A stretch of DNA of 19,617 nucleotides, taken from the NCBI GenBank assembly GCA_018268735.1, contig JAFDWA010000004.1, positions 1 through 19,617 on the forward strand. The letters run 5' to 3'. Positions 7,088 to 14,406 of the stretch are shown piece after piece. The translations under genes and the position numbers were made by a program. This DNA is from Actinomycetota bacterium. Its GTDB lineage: Bacteria; Actinomycetota; Acidimicrobiia; Acidimicrobiales; Microtrichaceae. Numbering within the stretch: position 1 is the first letter of the stretch; each line of letters opens with the position of its first letter. Below the pieces are notes generated by a model, which searched no databases, was not told where the DNA came from, and saw nothing but the letters and a program-made list of their open reading frames with translations.

Positions 7088-8695
7088 TCAGGTCGGTGGC
7101 GGGTCCTTGACGTAGCCGGGGTGGATGCCGAGCTGCTCGAGGTTGCGGTGGGCGGGGTGGGTCCGGCCGGCCGGGCCGGCCGACACCGCATCCATGAGGT
7201 TCTTCGTCGCCGCCTGGATCGCCGCCGGTGGATCTGCAGCGGACGGGGTGTGGCCGTCGACATCCGCGTTGAGGCGCTTCACCCATTCGAACGTGCCGAC
7301 GCCGAACACGCCGGCGCCGGACTGGTGGGAGTACCAGGTGACATCAGCGAACGAGTGCTTGCCGCGGCACACCACCGGCGAGTGGCAGAACACCTCGATG
7401 TCGGTCGGCGTCGGTGCCTCCGGCGTCACCCGGTCGTACTCGTTGGCGACGAGCCCGGGCAGCTTGTCGCCCGGGTGCAGGCCGGTGCCGTCGAGGAACC
7501 AGTTGTCCGTGTTGACGACAACCATGTCGGCCTGGACGGGGTTCGACTCGTAGTAGTTGCCGATGAGCGCCGACTCCGGCTTGTTCACCGGCGACTGCCG
7601 CCAGCTCACGGTGGTCTCGGACGGGTCGGTGCGGAACACCGGGTCCTTCGTGGATCGGTAGTTGACCTCGTGGCGGAACTGCCCGGTGTCGGTCGGCTCC
7701 AACCGGATCTTGCGGAAGATGGCGTTGGCCCCGAGGAACACCAGGTTGGTTCCGGCGTCACGCGCCGTCTCCAGGCCCTGACGCATCTGCGTCGAGTAGT
7801 ACTCGTCGTGGCCGAGCGACAGCAGCGCCCGGTGGTCCTTGACGCGCTCGGGGTTCGCGTGGAGGTCGATGTCGGTCCAGTAGGTGACGTCGTAGCCGTG
7901 CTTCTCGAGGAACATCACGACGCCGTCCTCACGGCCGAAGAACTCCCCGGAGCCGTTGCGGTAGTACGGGCGGTCGAAGGTGACCACCGACGCTCGTCCT
8001 GCGTTGCCGGGCTTGCCGCCGGAGCTGCCGTTGTCGGTGTAGAGGCTCTTGCCGCCCCACTCGTTGTAGGCCTGCCAGGTGGTCACCGAGCTCTGCACGA
8101 GCAGCGCGGCGCGGTTCGCGTCGTCGCGGACCACCATCGGCACATACGACATGCCGCCGTCGGAGCCGACGAGCTTCAGCAGGTACATGCCCGGGGGCCA
8201 GCCCTTGGTCGAGAACGTGAGGTTGGTGCGCCAGGGAGCCGTCCACGTCCCGACGGCGGTGTCAAGCACGGGACGGTCCTGCTGCTCGCCCTTCACGGAG
8301 TCCGACTCCCAGACGAGCCGCGCCCCCGACCCGCCGTACCATCCGATGCGCAACGCCTGCACCTTCCACTGCGGCGCGCCGGTGCTCACCCGCAGCGAGA
8401 CGTCGCCGTCGCGGTTCACGCTCGTGGTGGTCGCGTATCCCCGGATGGTATCCCACGTCTTCGGCACCCCGTCGGGCACCTGCCAGCCCGTGGCACCGGG
8501 CTTGGCGTTCTCCTCGACGATCCAACGCGCAGGGTCCGGCGCCGTCGTCGAGGGCGTCGGGGGTGTCGCGCTCGCAGGGTCTGCGTGTGCGGCCCCACCG
8601 GTGCCCTCGGAGCTCAGCCTCCACGCACCGCCGACCGCAGCGACCCCGGCCGCTGCACTGCCGACGATGAGCGCCCGACGCGTGATCCGTTCCAT
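7088..8695 (-). CDS. Exported N,N-dimethylformamidase beta-subunit-like protein
   Basis: 535 aa. The N-terminus ITRRALIVGSAAAGVAAVGG looks like a twin-arginine-type export signal, followed by a Ser/Thr/Pro-rich linker (about 35-55). The body matches the family related to the large subunit of N,N-dimethylformamidase: an Ig-like entry domain with LRIGWYGGSGARLVW 115-129, then SVTTWQAYNEWGGKSLY 203-219, DRPYY 241-245, LLSLGHDEYYS 291-301, FLGANAIFRKI 320-330 and, near the end, FGVGTFEWV. The family contains the DMF-hydrolysing iron enzyme, but most actinobacterial members are exported and of unknown substrate, so hydrolase activity is only inferred. The small alpha subunit of true DMFase is not next to it. 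No Shine-Dalgarno site precedes the ATG. It follows the alkyltransferase-like gene by 75 bp on the same strand. Confidence 0.8.
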   Translation of the reverse strand: MERITRRALIVGSAAAGVAAVGGAWRLSSEGTGGAAHADPASATPPTPSTTAPDPARWIVEENAKPGATGWQVPDGVPKTWDTIRGYATTTSVNRDGDVSLRVSTGAPQWKVQALRIGWYGGSGARLVWESDSVKGEQQDRPVLDTAVGTWTAPWRTNLTFSTKGWPPGMYLLKLVGSDGGMSYVPMVVRDDANRAALLVQSSVTTWQAYNEWGGKSLYTDNGSSGGKPGNAGRASVVTFDRPYYRNGSGEFFGREDGVVMFLEKHGYDVTYWTDIDLHANPERVKDHRALLSLGHDEYYSTQMRQGLETARDAGTNLVFLGANAIFRKIRLEPTDTGQFRHEVNYRSTKDPVFRTDPSETTVSWRQSPVNKPESALIGNYYESNPVQADMVVVNTDNWFLDGTGLHPGDKLPGLVANEYDRVTPEAPTPTDIEVFCHSPVVCRGKHSFADVTWYSHQSGAGVFGVGTFEWVKRLNADVDGHTPSAADPPAAIQAATKNLMDAVSAGPAGRTHPAHRNLEQLGIHPGYVKDPPPT

Positions 8696-8770
8696 GACGC
8701 CGACGAGTATTGCCCACCGCCGGGGCCGGTGACCCGCGCCCGGCTGACGCGCAGCCCCGGCGATCGACGT

Positions 8771-9052
8771 TCACCGAGGCGGCAGGGCGTGGAGGACCCG
8801 GCCGCCGGACACCTCGATGCCTTCTGACCGCAGGCGTCGGGCTTGATCGGTCGGCTTGTGCGCCGCGAGCCGGCCGTCGGCACGGACCACCCGCCACCAG
8901 GGCAGATCGCCGCCGTGCTCGGCGAGGAACGCTCCGACCGCCCGTGCCGCGCCACGACGGCCGGCCCGTCGCGCGACCTCGCCGTAGGAGACGACCTCGC
9001 CGAGAGCGAGGTCGGCGATCACCGACCGGAACCGGTCCTGCAACTCGGTCAC
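8771..9052 (-). CDS. Alkyltransferase-like protein (MGMT DNA-binding domain, no catalytic Cys)
   Basis: 93 aa, matching the DNA-binding domain of O6-methylguanine-DNA methyltransferase. It keeps the helix-turn-helix entry SYGEVARRAG 22-31 and the arginine-finger segment ARAVGAFLAEH 36-46. The reactive PCHRV box is PWWRV at 51-55: the acceptor cysteine is Trp, as in alkyltransferase-like (ATL) proteins, and the following histidine is also Trp, whereas ATLs usually keep PWHRV. ATLs bind O6-alkylguanine without repairing it and hand the lesion to nucleotide excision repair. The start is GTG at 9052. It lies 66 bp after the HTH-citrate synthase on the same strand; no link between the two is evident. 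Confidence 0.87.
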   Translation of the reverse strand: MTELQDRFRSVIADLALGEVVSYGEVARRAGRRGAARAVGAFLAEHGGDLPWWRVVRADGRLAAHKPTDQARRLRSEGIEVSGGRVLHALPPR

Positions 9053-9118
9053 GGATGCAATCCTGTCAGCATCAGCGGTCCGCCCAGCGTCCGTGGTTCG
9101 CCCGGCTTCCGAGTGACC

Positions 9119-10279
9119 TCAGGTCCGCAGTGGCCGCGTCAGCCCACGGAACCGCAGCGGCACCTCACCCATCTCCTCGGCCACGTGGGCACCGAGCCCG
9201 GCGAGTCGAGCCACTGCGAACAGCGGCACGTCGGCGGGGAGGCGCGCGGTGAGGAGCAGCGCGCCGAGCGCGAAGTCGACGTTCGGAGCGACGGGCACGA
9301 GGTTGCCCGACTCCGACAGGACCTCGGCGATCGTGGGTCGCCACCCGTCGGGATCCGACAACTCCGCGATCGAGTCCATGAGCGGCGCGAACCGGGGGTC
9401 ACGTCGCTTGTAGATGGTGTGGCCGAAGCCCGGCACCGGTTCCGACGCCGAGAGTCGACGACCGATGGCAGCCGCTGCGCCGTGCTCGCGCGCCTCGGCC
9501 AGCAGGGTCACGACCTGCGAAGCGGCAGCGCCGTGGAGCCGGCCGCTCATCGTCGACAGCCCCGCCGCGAGCGCGCAGTGCGCCGGCGGACGGACCGACG
9601 CCGCGACGCGGGCGGCGAGCGTGCTCGTCGTCAGCTCGTGATCGGCCAGCATCACGAGCACCGCGTCGACGGCGTCGACGGTGTGACGGTCCGCCCGTCC
9701 GGTCCACGCCTGCACGAGTCGCTGGGCGGTGCTGCCGCTGCCACCGCCGTGACCGCTGACCACCAGTGGTGCGAGCGTGAGCAGCCGACGGGCAGCGACG
9801 GTCGGCGGGTCGTCGCGGTGGCGCTCGGCGAGCGCAGTGGATGTCGCAGCCAGCGCCGCGAGGCCGGGTTGACCCACTGCGGCGACGACGTCGGCAGCGA
9901 GCTCGCGATCGGCTGCCGACGGGACCGACCATCGGACCCGTCCGATGGGCAGCTCGCCGGTCCACAGCAGCTCCGCCACCTGCTCGAAGGTGGCAGTACC
10001 GGCGAGTTCGACGACTGGACGGCCCCGAAAGGTGGGCCCCTGCTCGTCGAGACAGGTGATCGCGCTCGTCACCTGGACGTCGATCGACGGTCGTGGCGGC
10101 GAGGTCCGGCTGCGACCACGACGTGACAGCGCCTCGATGTCGTCGCGGTCGTACAGCGACCGGCGACCGTCCGGTCCGACCCGTCGCCGGATCAGTCCTC
10201 GGCTCACGTACGCGTACAGCGTCTCGGGCCGCACGCCGAGGATCCTGGTCGCCTCTGCGCTGCCCACGAACGTGCTCAT
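9119..10279 (-). CDS. Citrate synthase-like enzyme fused to a MerR-type HTH domain
   Basis: 386 aa. Residues 1-55 are a MerR/excisionase-type winged helix (SAEATRILGVRPETLYAYV, then RRSLYDRDDIEAL). Residues about 65-386 are a citrate/2-methylcitrate synthase: ADHELTTST 212-220, catalytic His249 in RLHGAA, His287 in PGFGHTIYKRRDPR and catalytic Asp335 in NVDF. The catalytic triad is intact, but the C-terminal tail departs from the usual RPxxxY motif and ends PLRFRGLTRPLRT, so the arginine that normally reaches into the partner subunit is unclear. Such HTH-citrate synthases occur beside a second citrate synthase in other actinomycetes. Here the pair is divergent, with tandem palindromes between them, so this protein is the obvious candidate for a regulator that is also an enzyme. 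The ATG at 10279 has no Shine-Dalgarno site; CATGCT lies six bases upstream. Confidence 0.88.
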   Translation of the reverse strand: MSTFVGSAEATRILGVRPETLYAYVSRGLIRRRVGPDGRRSLYDRDDIEALSRRGRSRTSPPRPSIDVQVTSAITCLDEQGPTFRGRPVVELAGTATFEQVAELLWTGELPIGRVRWSVPSAADRELAADVVAAVGQPGLAALAATSTALAERHRDDPPTVAARRLLTLAPLVVSGHGGGSGSTAQRLVQAWTGRADRHTVDAVDAVLVMLADHELTTSTLAARVAASVRPPAHCALAAGLSTMSGRLHGAAASQVVTLLAEAREHGAAAAIGRRLSASEPVPGFGHTIYKRRDPRFAPLMDSIAELSDPDGWRPTIAEVLSESGNLVPVAPNVDFALGALLLTARLPADVPLFAVARLAGLGAHVAEEMGEVPLRFRGLTRPLRT

Positions 10280-10285
10280 GTCGCC

Positions 10286-10314
10286 AGCATGACCGCCGTA
10301 CTGGATCTGATCAA
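10286..10314 (-). promoter_or_regulatory. Leftward promoter for HTH-citrate synthase (leaderless)
   Basis: On the minus strand TTGATC (10314-10309) is followed by 17 bases, CATGCT (10291-10286), six bases and the ATG at 10279. TTGATC is close to TTGACA, and CATGCT keeps the A and T most conserved in TAnnnT. Transcription would begin at or beside the start codon. The -35 hexamer is the outer half of the left palindrome, so a protein bound there would contact or block sigma factor region 4. Confidence 0.55.
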
Positions 10315-10337
10315 CGTTGATCGGATCAACGTTGATC
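10309..10337. promoter_or_regulatory. Tandem perfect-palindrome operator between divergent citrate synthases
   Basis: GATCAACGTTGATC is a perfect 14-bp palindrome present at 10309-10322 and again at 10324-10337, separated only by G10323. Together they form a 29-bp symmetric block. G10323 is exactly 44 bp from the first base of each start codon (10279 and 10367). The outer half of each palindrome provides TTGATC, the -35-like element of the promoter on its side. An AT-richer block this regular in such GC-rich DNA strongly suggests a protein-binding site; the HTH domain of the adjacent citrate synthase is the likely ligand, by inference. Confidence 0.8.
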
Positions 10338-10360
10338 TTGCCGCCGGTTGGTTCCACGAT
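10332..10360 (+). promoter_or_regulatory. Rightward promoter for second citrate synthase (leaderless)
   Basis: TTGATC (10332-10337), 17 bases, CACGAT (10355-10360), six bases, then ATG at 10367. This repeats the spacing of the leftward promoter exactly. No Shine-Dalgarno sequence precedes the ATG, which fits leaderless initiation. An earlier in-frame ATG at 10289 would put the operator inside the coding region and is not preferred. Confidence 0.55.
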
Positions 10361-10366
10361 CACGGC

Positions 10367-11584
10367 ATGACGACCCGACTGATCGACGTCCCTCCGGGAC
10401 TCACCGGCGTCGCCGTCGCCGACACCGGCATCGGCGACGTGGACGGCGAGGCCGGCAGCTACCACTACCGGGGCCACGACGCTCCGACGCTCGCGCGCAC
10501 CCGCACCTTCGAGGAGGTGTGGCACCTCGTCGCCGTCGGACATCTCCCCGACATCGCGGAGCTGGCCACGTTCTCCGAGGCCGTCGCGGACGCACGTTCG
10601 TTGCCGCCCAGCATCGAGCCGCTGCTCGCGGCGTTGAGCCAGGCAACCGGACCGACCCTGGGGCGACTCCGCGCGGCGTTGTCGATCGCGGCGACCGATC
10701 TCGGCGTCGAACCGCTCGTGGACATCTCGGCCCAGGCGCGCGCGGAGCAGGCGTTGCGGGTCGCTGCGGTGGTGCCGGTCCTCGTGGCCGGGTTCCACCG
10801 GGCGAGCCTCGGGCTGGCGCCGGTCGAACCCGACCCGGACCTCGGCCACGCGGCCGCGTACCTCCACATGGTGACCGGTGAGCGTCCCACCCCCACCGCG
10901 GCCCGCGCACTCGAGCAGTACCTGATCCTGGCGATCGACCACGGGTTCAACTCCTCGACGTTCACCGCACGCGTGGTCGCCTCGACCGGGGCGGACCTCG
11001 TCGACGTGGTCACAGCAGCCCTCGGAGCACTGGCCGGGCCGCTGCACGGAGGAGCACCCGGCCGTGCGCTCGATGCCCTCGATGCGATCGGCGACCCGGA
11101 GCTGGGCCCGGCCTGGGCGGCGGCAGAGCTCGCGGCGGGGCGACGCATCATGGGGTTCGGTCACGCGGTGTACCGCAGCCGTGATCCGCGATCAGAGCTG
11201 TTGCGGGAGCTCGCGCTCGCCCTGGGCGGCGAGCTGGTGGATCGTGCCGTCGCGATCGAGGGACACATCCTCGCAGCGCTGAGAACCGCCAAGCCGGACC
11301 GGCCCCTGCCCAGCAACGTCGAGTACTACGCCGGGGTGGTGATGGCCGCAGCCGGGCTGCCCCGGTCGCTGTTCACCCCGACCTTCGCCGTCAGCCGTGT
11401 GGTCGGCTGGTGCGCCCATGCCGGCGAACAGGCGGCTGCCGCGAAGCTGATCCGTCCGAGTGCCCGGTACATCGACGATGCTCGTCGGACATCGGAGGCT
11501 CCCGGCGCGACGAGGGCTTCCGTCCTGGACCGGCTCGCAGCTGAGCCCCTGGCACTTCGAGCTCGTCCGAGGAGCGAACCATGA
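10367..11584 (+). CDS. Citrate/2-methylcitrate synthase-like enzyme with Asp-to-Glu at the catalytic position
   Basis: 405 aa, no HTH domain. The citrate synthase fold is complete: YHYRGHD 32-38, DHGFNSSTF 191-199, catalytic His227 in PLHGGA, catalytic His266 in GFGHAVYRSRDPR, Arg344 in FAVSRVVGW, and a proper C-terminal LIRPSARY with Arg363. At the third catalytic position the usual NVD(F/Y) reads NVEYY, so the Asp (Asp362 in E. coli GltA, Asp375 in pig enzyme) is Glu319. It would condense an acyl-CoA with oxaloacetate, but rate or substrate may be altered. It is divergent from the HTH-citrate synthase and shares an operator with it. Its TGA overlaps the ATG of the methyltransferase gene (ATGA at 11581-11584), implying translational coupling. 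Confidence 0.87.
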   Translation: MTTRLIDVPPGLTGVAVADTGIGDVDGEAGSYHYRGHDAPTLARTRTFEEVWHLVAVGHLPDIAELATFSEAVADARSLPPSIEPLLAALSQATGPTLGRLRAALSIAATDLGVEPLVDISAQARAEQALRVAAVVPVLVAGFHRASLGLAPVEPDPDLGHAAAYLHMVTGERPTPTAARALEQYLILAIDHGFNSSTFTARVVASTGADLVDVVTAALGALAGPLHGGAPGRALDALDAIGDPELGPAWAAAELAAGRRIMGFGHAVYRSRDPRSELLRELALALGGELVDRAVAIEGHILAALRTAKPDRPLPSNVEYYAGVVMAAAGLPRSLFTPTFAVSRVVGWCAHAGEQAAAAKLIRPSARYIDDARRTSEAPGATRASVLDRLAAEPLALRARPRSEP

Positions 11585-12351
11585 CCTACACCCACGGCCA
11601 CCACGAGTCGGTGCTGCGGTCCCACCGGGTCCGCACCGCGGAGAGCTCCTGCGCGTACCTGCTCCCGCACCTGTCCGGCGACGAGGCGCTGCTCGACGTG
11701 GGCTGCGGGCCGGCGACGATCACCGCTGACCTCGCCGGGCGGGTGGGCACCGTCGTCGGCATCGACCCGTCACCAGAGGTGATCGCCCAGGCCCACGAGG
11801 CCTACCCCGACCTCGACCTGCGCGTCGAGACGCTGGACTCCCACGACGGCCGCTACGACGTCGTCCACGCCCACCAGGTGCTGCAGCACCTCGAGGACCC
11901 GGTCGCAGCCCTGCGGCAGATGGCCCGGCTCGGCTCGGTGATCGCCGCTCGCGACTCGGACTACCCGGGGTTCGTCTGGACCGGCGGCGACGAACGCCTC
12001 GACCGCTGGCTGGACGTCTACCTCCAGGTCACCCGACACAACCGAGCCCACCCCGACGCCGGTCGCCACCTGCTGGAGTGGGCACACCAGGCCGGTCTGA
12101 CGGATGTGACCTACTCGACGTCGACGTGGACGTTCGCGACGCCTGAGCAGAGAGACTGGTGGTCGAGCCTCTGGGCGACCCGCGCCACCGAATCCGACTT
12201 CGCCCGACAGGCCGTGGAGTACGGCATCGCCGAGCCCGACGAGCTGCAGGAGATCTCGGCGGGCTGGCGTGCCTGGGGCGAGGGTCCCGACTCCGTGTTC
12301 GTGATCCTCCACGGCGAGCTGCTGGCACGCGTCGCTCCGGCCAGAGGCTGA
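11581..12351 (+). CDS. Class I SAM-dependent methyltransferase (UbiE/Methyltransf_11 type)
   Basis: 256 aa. SAM-binding motif I is LLDVGCGPATITADLA (37-52), followed by VVGIDPSPEVI (58-68) whose Asp62 would hold the ribose, then the acidic-loop segment YDVVHAHQVLQHLEDP. The C-terminal half (DYPGFVWTGG..., LLEWAHQAGL...) would shape the substrate pocket; the family covers many small-molecule C-, O- and N-methyltransferases, so the substrate is unknown. The ATG overlaps the citrate synthase stop by four bases, with AGGAG six bases upstream (11570-11574), so it is translated from the same mRNA and should come under the tandem-palindrome operator. A functional link to the citrate synthases is inferred only from this coupling. 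Confidence 0.87.
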   Translation: MTYTHGHHESVLRSHRVRTAESSCAYLLPHLSGDEALLDVGCGPATITADLAGRVGTVVGIDPSPEVIAQAHEAYPDLDLRVETLDSHDGRYDVVHAHQVLQHLEDPVAALRQMARLGSVIAARDSDYPGFVWTGGDERLDRWLDVYLQVTRHNRAHPDAGRHLLEWAHQAGLTDVTYSTSTWTFATPEQRDWWSSLWATRATESDFARQAVEYGIAEPDELQEISAGWRAWGEGPDSVFVILHGELLARVAPARG

Positions 12352-12379
12352 CACCGCATCGGAGAAGGTGCTCCCCGGC

Positions 12380-14164
12380 TCAGCGGATCGTCCGGTACCA
12401 GAGGGAGAGACGCGGCGCCTCCGGGATCGTCGCGGACTCCTGCAGCAGTGCTGCGAGGTGGCGATCGGTGGCGGCCCTGCGCAACAACGCCGCCCCCTGC
12501 ACGTCGCCGGCCGCTTCATCGATGGCCCGATCCATTCGGTCGCGGCGCCGACGTTGTCGGGCGTCGAGCGGGTCGAGGCGTCGGACGAGCCGCCAGCCCG
12601 AGCCGTCGGGGACGGCGTCGCCGGATTCGATCCGCAGCTCGCCGGCAGCGTCAGCCGGACGCGCTCGTCGGTCACCGAACATGTTGTCGAGCCCAGATCG
12701 AACGACGGTCCTGTAGCCGCGGCGCTCGAGCGAGGCAGCGAGCTCCGCGACGCCGAAGTCGCTCGTGTCGAACACCTCCTTGACCGCAGCGCCGCTCGTG
12801 ACGAGGACCGGTCCGGAGCCAGGGCGGACCACACCCGGCACCCCGTCGGCGAGCTCCCCCACCGCCGCCGGCAGAAGACCGGGCCCGTGGTCGGTCCACA
12901 ACGCCACGACCGACGCGGCGACCGCCGCGACGACGAGCACCGCTGCCAGCACCGCCGCGACCCGCGCGCTCCACACGAGCGGGCGGCGCTCGAGCACGAT
13001 GAGCGCCACGGTCCATCCCGTGACCAGCCAGACGAGCATCGCGACCGCGGCGACGGGTTGCATCGACCAGACCGCCACGCCACCTCGTGACAGCGAGAGG
13101 GCGACGAGCACACCGCCGAGCGCCGCTCCGACGACGCCGTGCAACCACCACAGGCCTCGGCGACCGTCGAGCGACTCGGGGCGCGTCCGCCGTCGGGTCA
13201 CCGCGAGCAGCACCAGGGAGACCAGCCACGCGAGCAGGGCGACCGGCAGGATGAAGGCCCTCGAGCCGTCGACCTCGCTCGACAGGGTGACCGGCATCGC
13301 ACGGCCCAGCCACGGCGCCCACGGCTCGAGCTGGAGTCGAAGAGCACGCCACGCACCCGACAGACCGACCGTCGCCTCCGACGCGGTCGCGGCCTGGCGG
13401 AGCTGCGTGAGGTTCCCGGGGCTCGCCGTGACCTGCTCGACCAGCGTCGGCAGCGCCATCACCACCAGCACTCCGACGCCTGCCACGACGGGCACGATCA
13501 GCCCTCGGCGCTCACCGGGATCACCGGATCGGAGCGCGGAGCGGGCACGGACCACGACCGCGGCGGCGAGCACCACGACGATGCACCCGACGATCGGGGT
13601 CAACATCGTCCACATCGAGGCGAGCAGCCACGCGACGCCCACCGCCACGGGGACGAGGCGCACGGTTCCCGCAGCGACCTCCCACACGAGCATGCCCAGC
13701 AGCACGATCGCCAGGAGGGAGATCATCGGCTCCCAGGGATCGCTGAGCCGGTCGAGGCCGCGACCCATCACGCCCAGCACGACCAGCAGCGACGTCCACA
13801 GCACGAGGACGGACCCGCCGCGTCGTCGTGCCACCCAGAGCGATCCGGCCGCCGATGCGTACCCGACGAGGAGCGTGGCGGCGGCGATGCCGAGCGGACC
13901 GACGAGCGACGGGACGGCGAGGATCCAGAACAGCCACGGGCCGGGTTGGTTGCCGCCGTATCGCTCGTAGGAGCCGACGAGGGGTGTGTCGCCGCCGAAC
14001 ACGTCGCCGGAGCGCAGCTCGATGAGCGCGACATCGTGGTTCAACGGGGCGGTCTCCCCTGTCACGACCAGGGACAGGAACGTCGCGAGGAACGGCAGGG
14101 CGACCACCACCAGCGCCGCCCGCAGGACGAGTCGACCGTCGAGCGGGCGCGGGACACCTCGCAC
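12380..14164 (-). CDS. Multi-pass membrane protein, possibly GT-C glycosyltransferase-like
   Basis: 594 aa from a GTG at 14164. There are roughly ten or more hydrophobic segments, the first at about residues 14-34, then an extracytoplasmic loop with LNHDVALIELRSGDVF 41-56, DTPLVGSYERYGGNQPGP 59-76 and WLFWILAVPS. Acidic residues in the first loop and the (H/Q)PGP motif before the next helix recall actinobacterial membrane proteins of the ArnT/GT-39-like class, which use lipid-linked sugars; this is a resemblance, not an assignment. The C-terminal ~150 residues are soluble and Arg-rich. A longer open frame extends to 14377, but it runs through low-complexity tandem repeats. The GTG is supported by TATGCT six bases upstream. 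It converges on the methyltransferase gene with 28 bp between stops. Confidence 0.7.
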   Translation of the reverse strand: MRGVPRPLDGRLVLRAALVVVALPFLATFLSLVVTGETAPLNHDVALIELRSGDVFGGDTPLVGSYERYGGNQPGPWLFWILAVPSLVGPLGIAAATLLVGYASAAGSLWVARRRGGSVLVLWTSLLVVLGVMGRGLDRLSDPWEPMISLLAIVLLGMLVWEVAAGTVRLVPVAVGVAWLLASMWTMLTPIVGCIVVVLAAAVVVRARSALRSGDPGERRGLIVPVVAGVGVLVVMALPTLVEQVTASPGNLTQLRQAATASEATVGLSGAWRALRLQLEPWAPWLGRAMPVTLSSEVDGSRAFILPVALLAWLVSLVLLAVTRRRTRPESLDGRRGLWWLHGVVGAALGGVLVALSLSRGGVAVWSMQPVAAVAMLVWLVTGWTVALIVLERRPLVWSARVAAVLAAVLVVAAVAASVVALWTDHGPGLLPAAVGELADGVPGVVRPGSGPVLVTSGAAVKEVFDTSDFGVAELAASLERRGYRTVVRSGLDNMFGDRRARPADAAGELRIESGDAVPDGSGWRLVRRLDPLDARQRRRRDRMDRAIDEAAGDVQGAALLRRAATDRHLAALLQESATIPEAPRLSLWYRTIR

Positions 14165-14170
14165 CGCACG

Positions 14171-14176
14171 AGCATA
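14171..14176 (-). promoter_or_regulatory. Candidate -10 box (TATGCT) for membrane protein gene
   Basis: Minus-strand TATGCT is followed by CGTGCG and the GTG at 14164. A six-base gap and absence of a Shine-Dalgarno site fit leaderless initiation. No recognisable -35 element is present. Confidence 0.45.
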
Positions 14177-14282
14177 TCCGGGGCGATCGTGTGACCTCCC
14201 CGGGTGGGCAGGGCCCGCGCCGCCACAGCCGCCGCCCCCGGTCGCCGCCGCTGCCTCCTCCACCGACCTCCTGGCCCACCGG

Positions 14283-14340
14283 CCACCCCACGACACGGCG
14301 ACCCCACGACACCGCCACCCCAAGACACGGCCACCCCACA
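14283..14340. repeat. 16-bp tandem repeat, about 3.6 units
   Basis: Units at 14283-14298, 14299-14314, 14315-14330 and a partial one at 14331-14340 follow the pattern CCACCCCACGACACGG with one to three changes each. They lie in the 242-bp gap between the divergent membrane-protein and ABC-transporter genes. They could be a simple slippage tract or regulator-binding iterons. The rest of this gap (14165-14282) is C-rich and shows no gene. Confidence 0.7.
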
Positions 14341-14393
14341 GCTGCAAGATCGCCAGGGCGACGTCGGTGGGCCACACAGCGACGTCCGACCGG

Positions 14394-14399
14394 TAGGTT
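14394..14399 (+). promoter_or_regulatory. Candidate -10 box (TAGGTT) for ABC exporter operon
   Basis: TAGGTT is followed by seven bases and the GTG at 14407, with no Shine-Dalgarno sequence between, consistent with a leaderless transcript. The 9-mer TAGGTTGCC is shared with the reductase promoter near 1945. Confidence 0.45.
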
Positions 14400-14406
14400 G
14401 CCGACC

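Noticed and set aside
10289..10366. Upstream in-frame ATG at 10289 for the second citrate synthase
   Set aside because: It would translate the palindromic operator into LINVDRINVDL and overlap both promoters; homologous proteins begin near RLIDVPPGL.
14165..14377. Longer N-terminus of the membrane protein to 14377
   Set aside because: The extra 71 residues are translated 16-bp repeat and low-complexity sequence, with no ribosome site; the GTG at 14164 lies just before the first TM helix.
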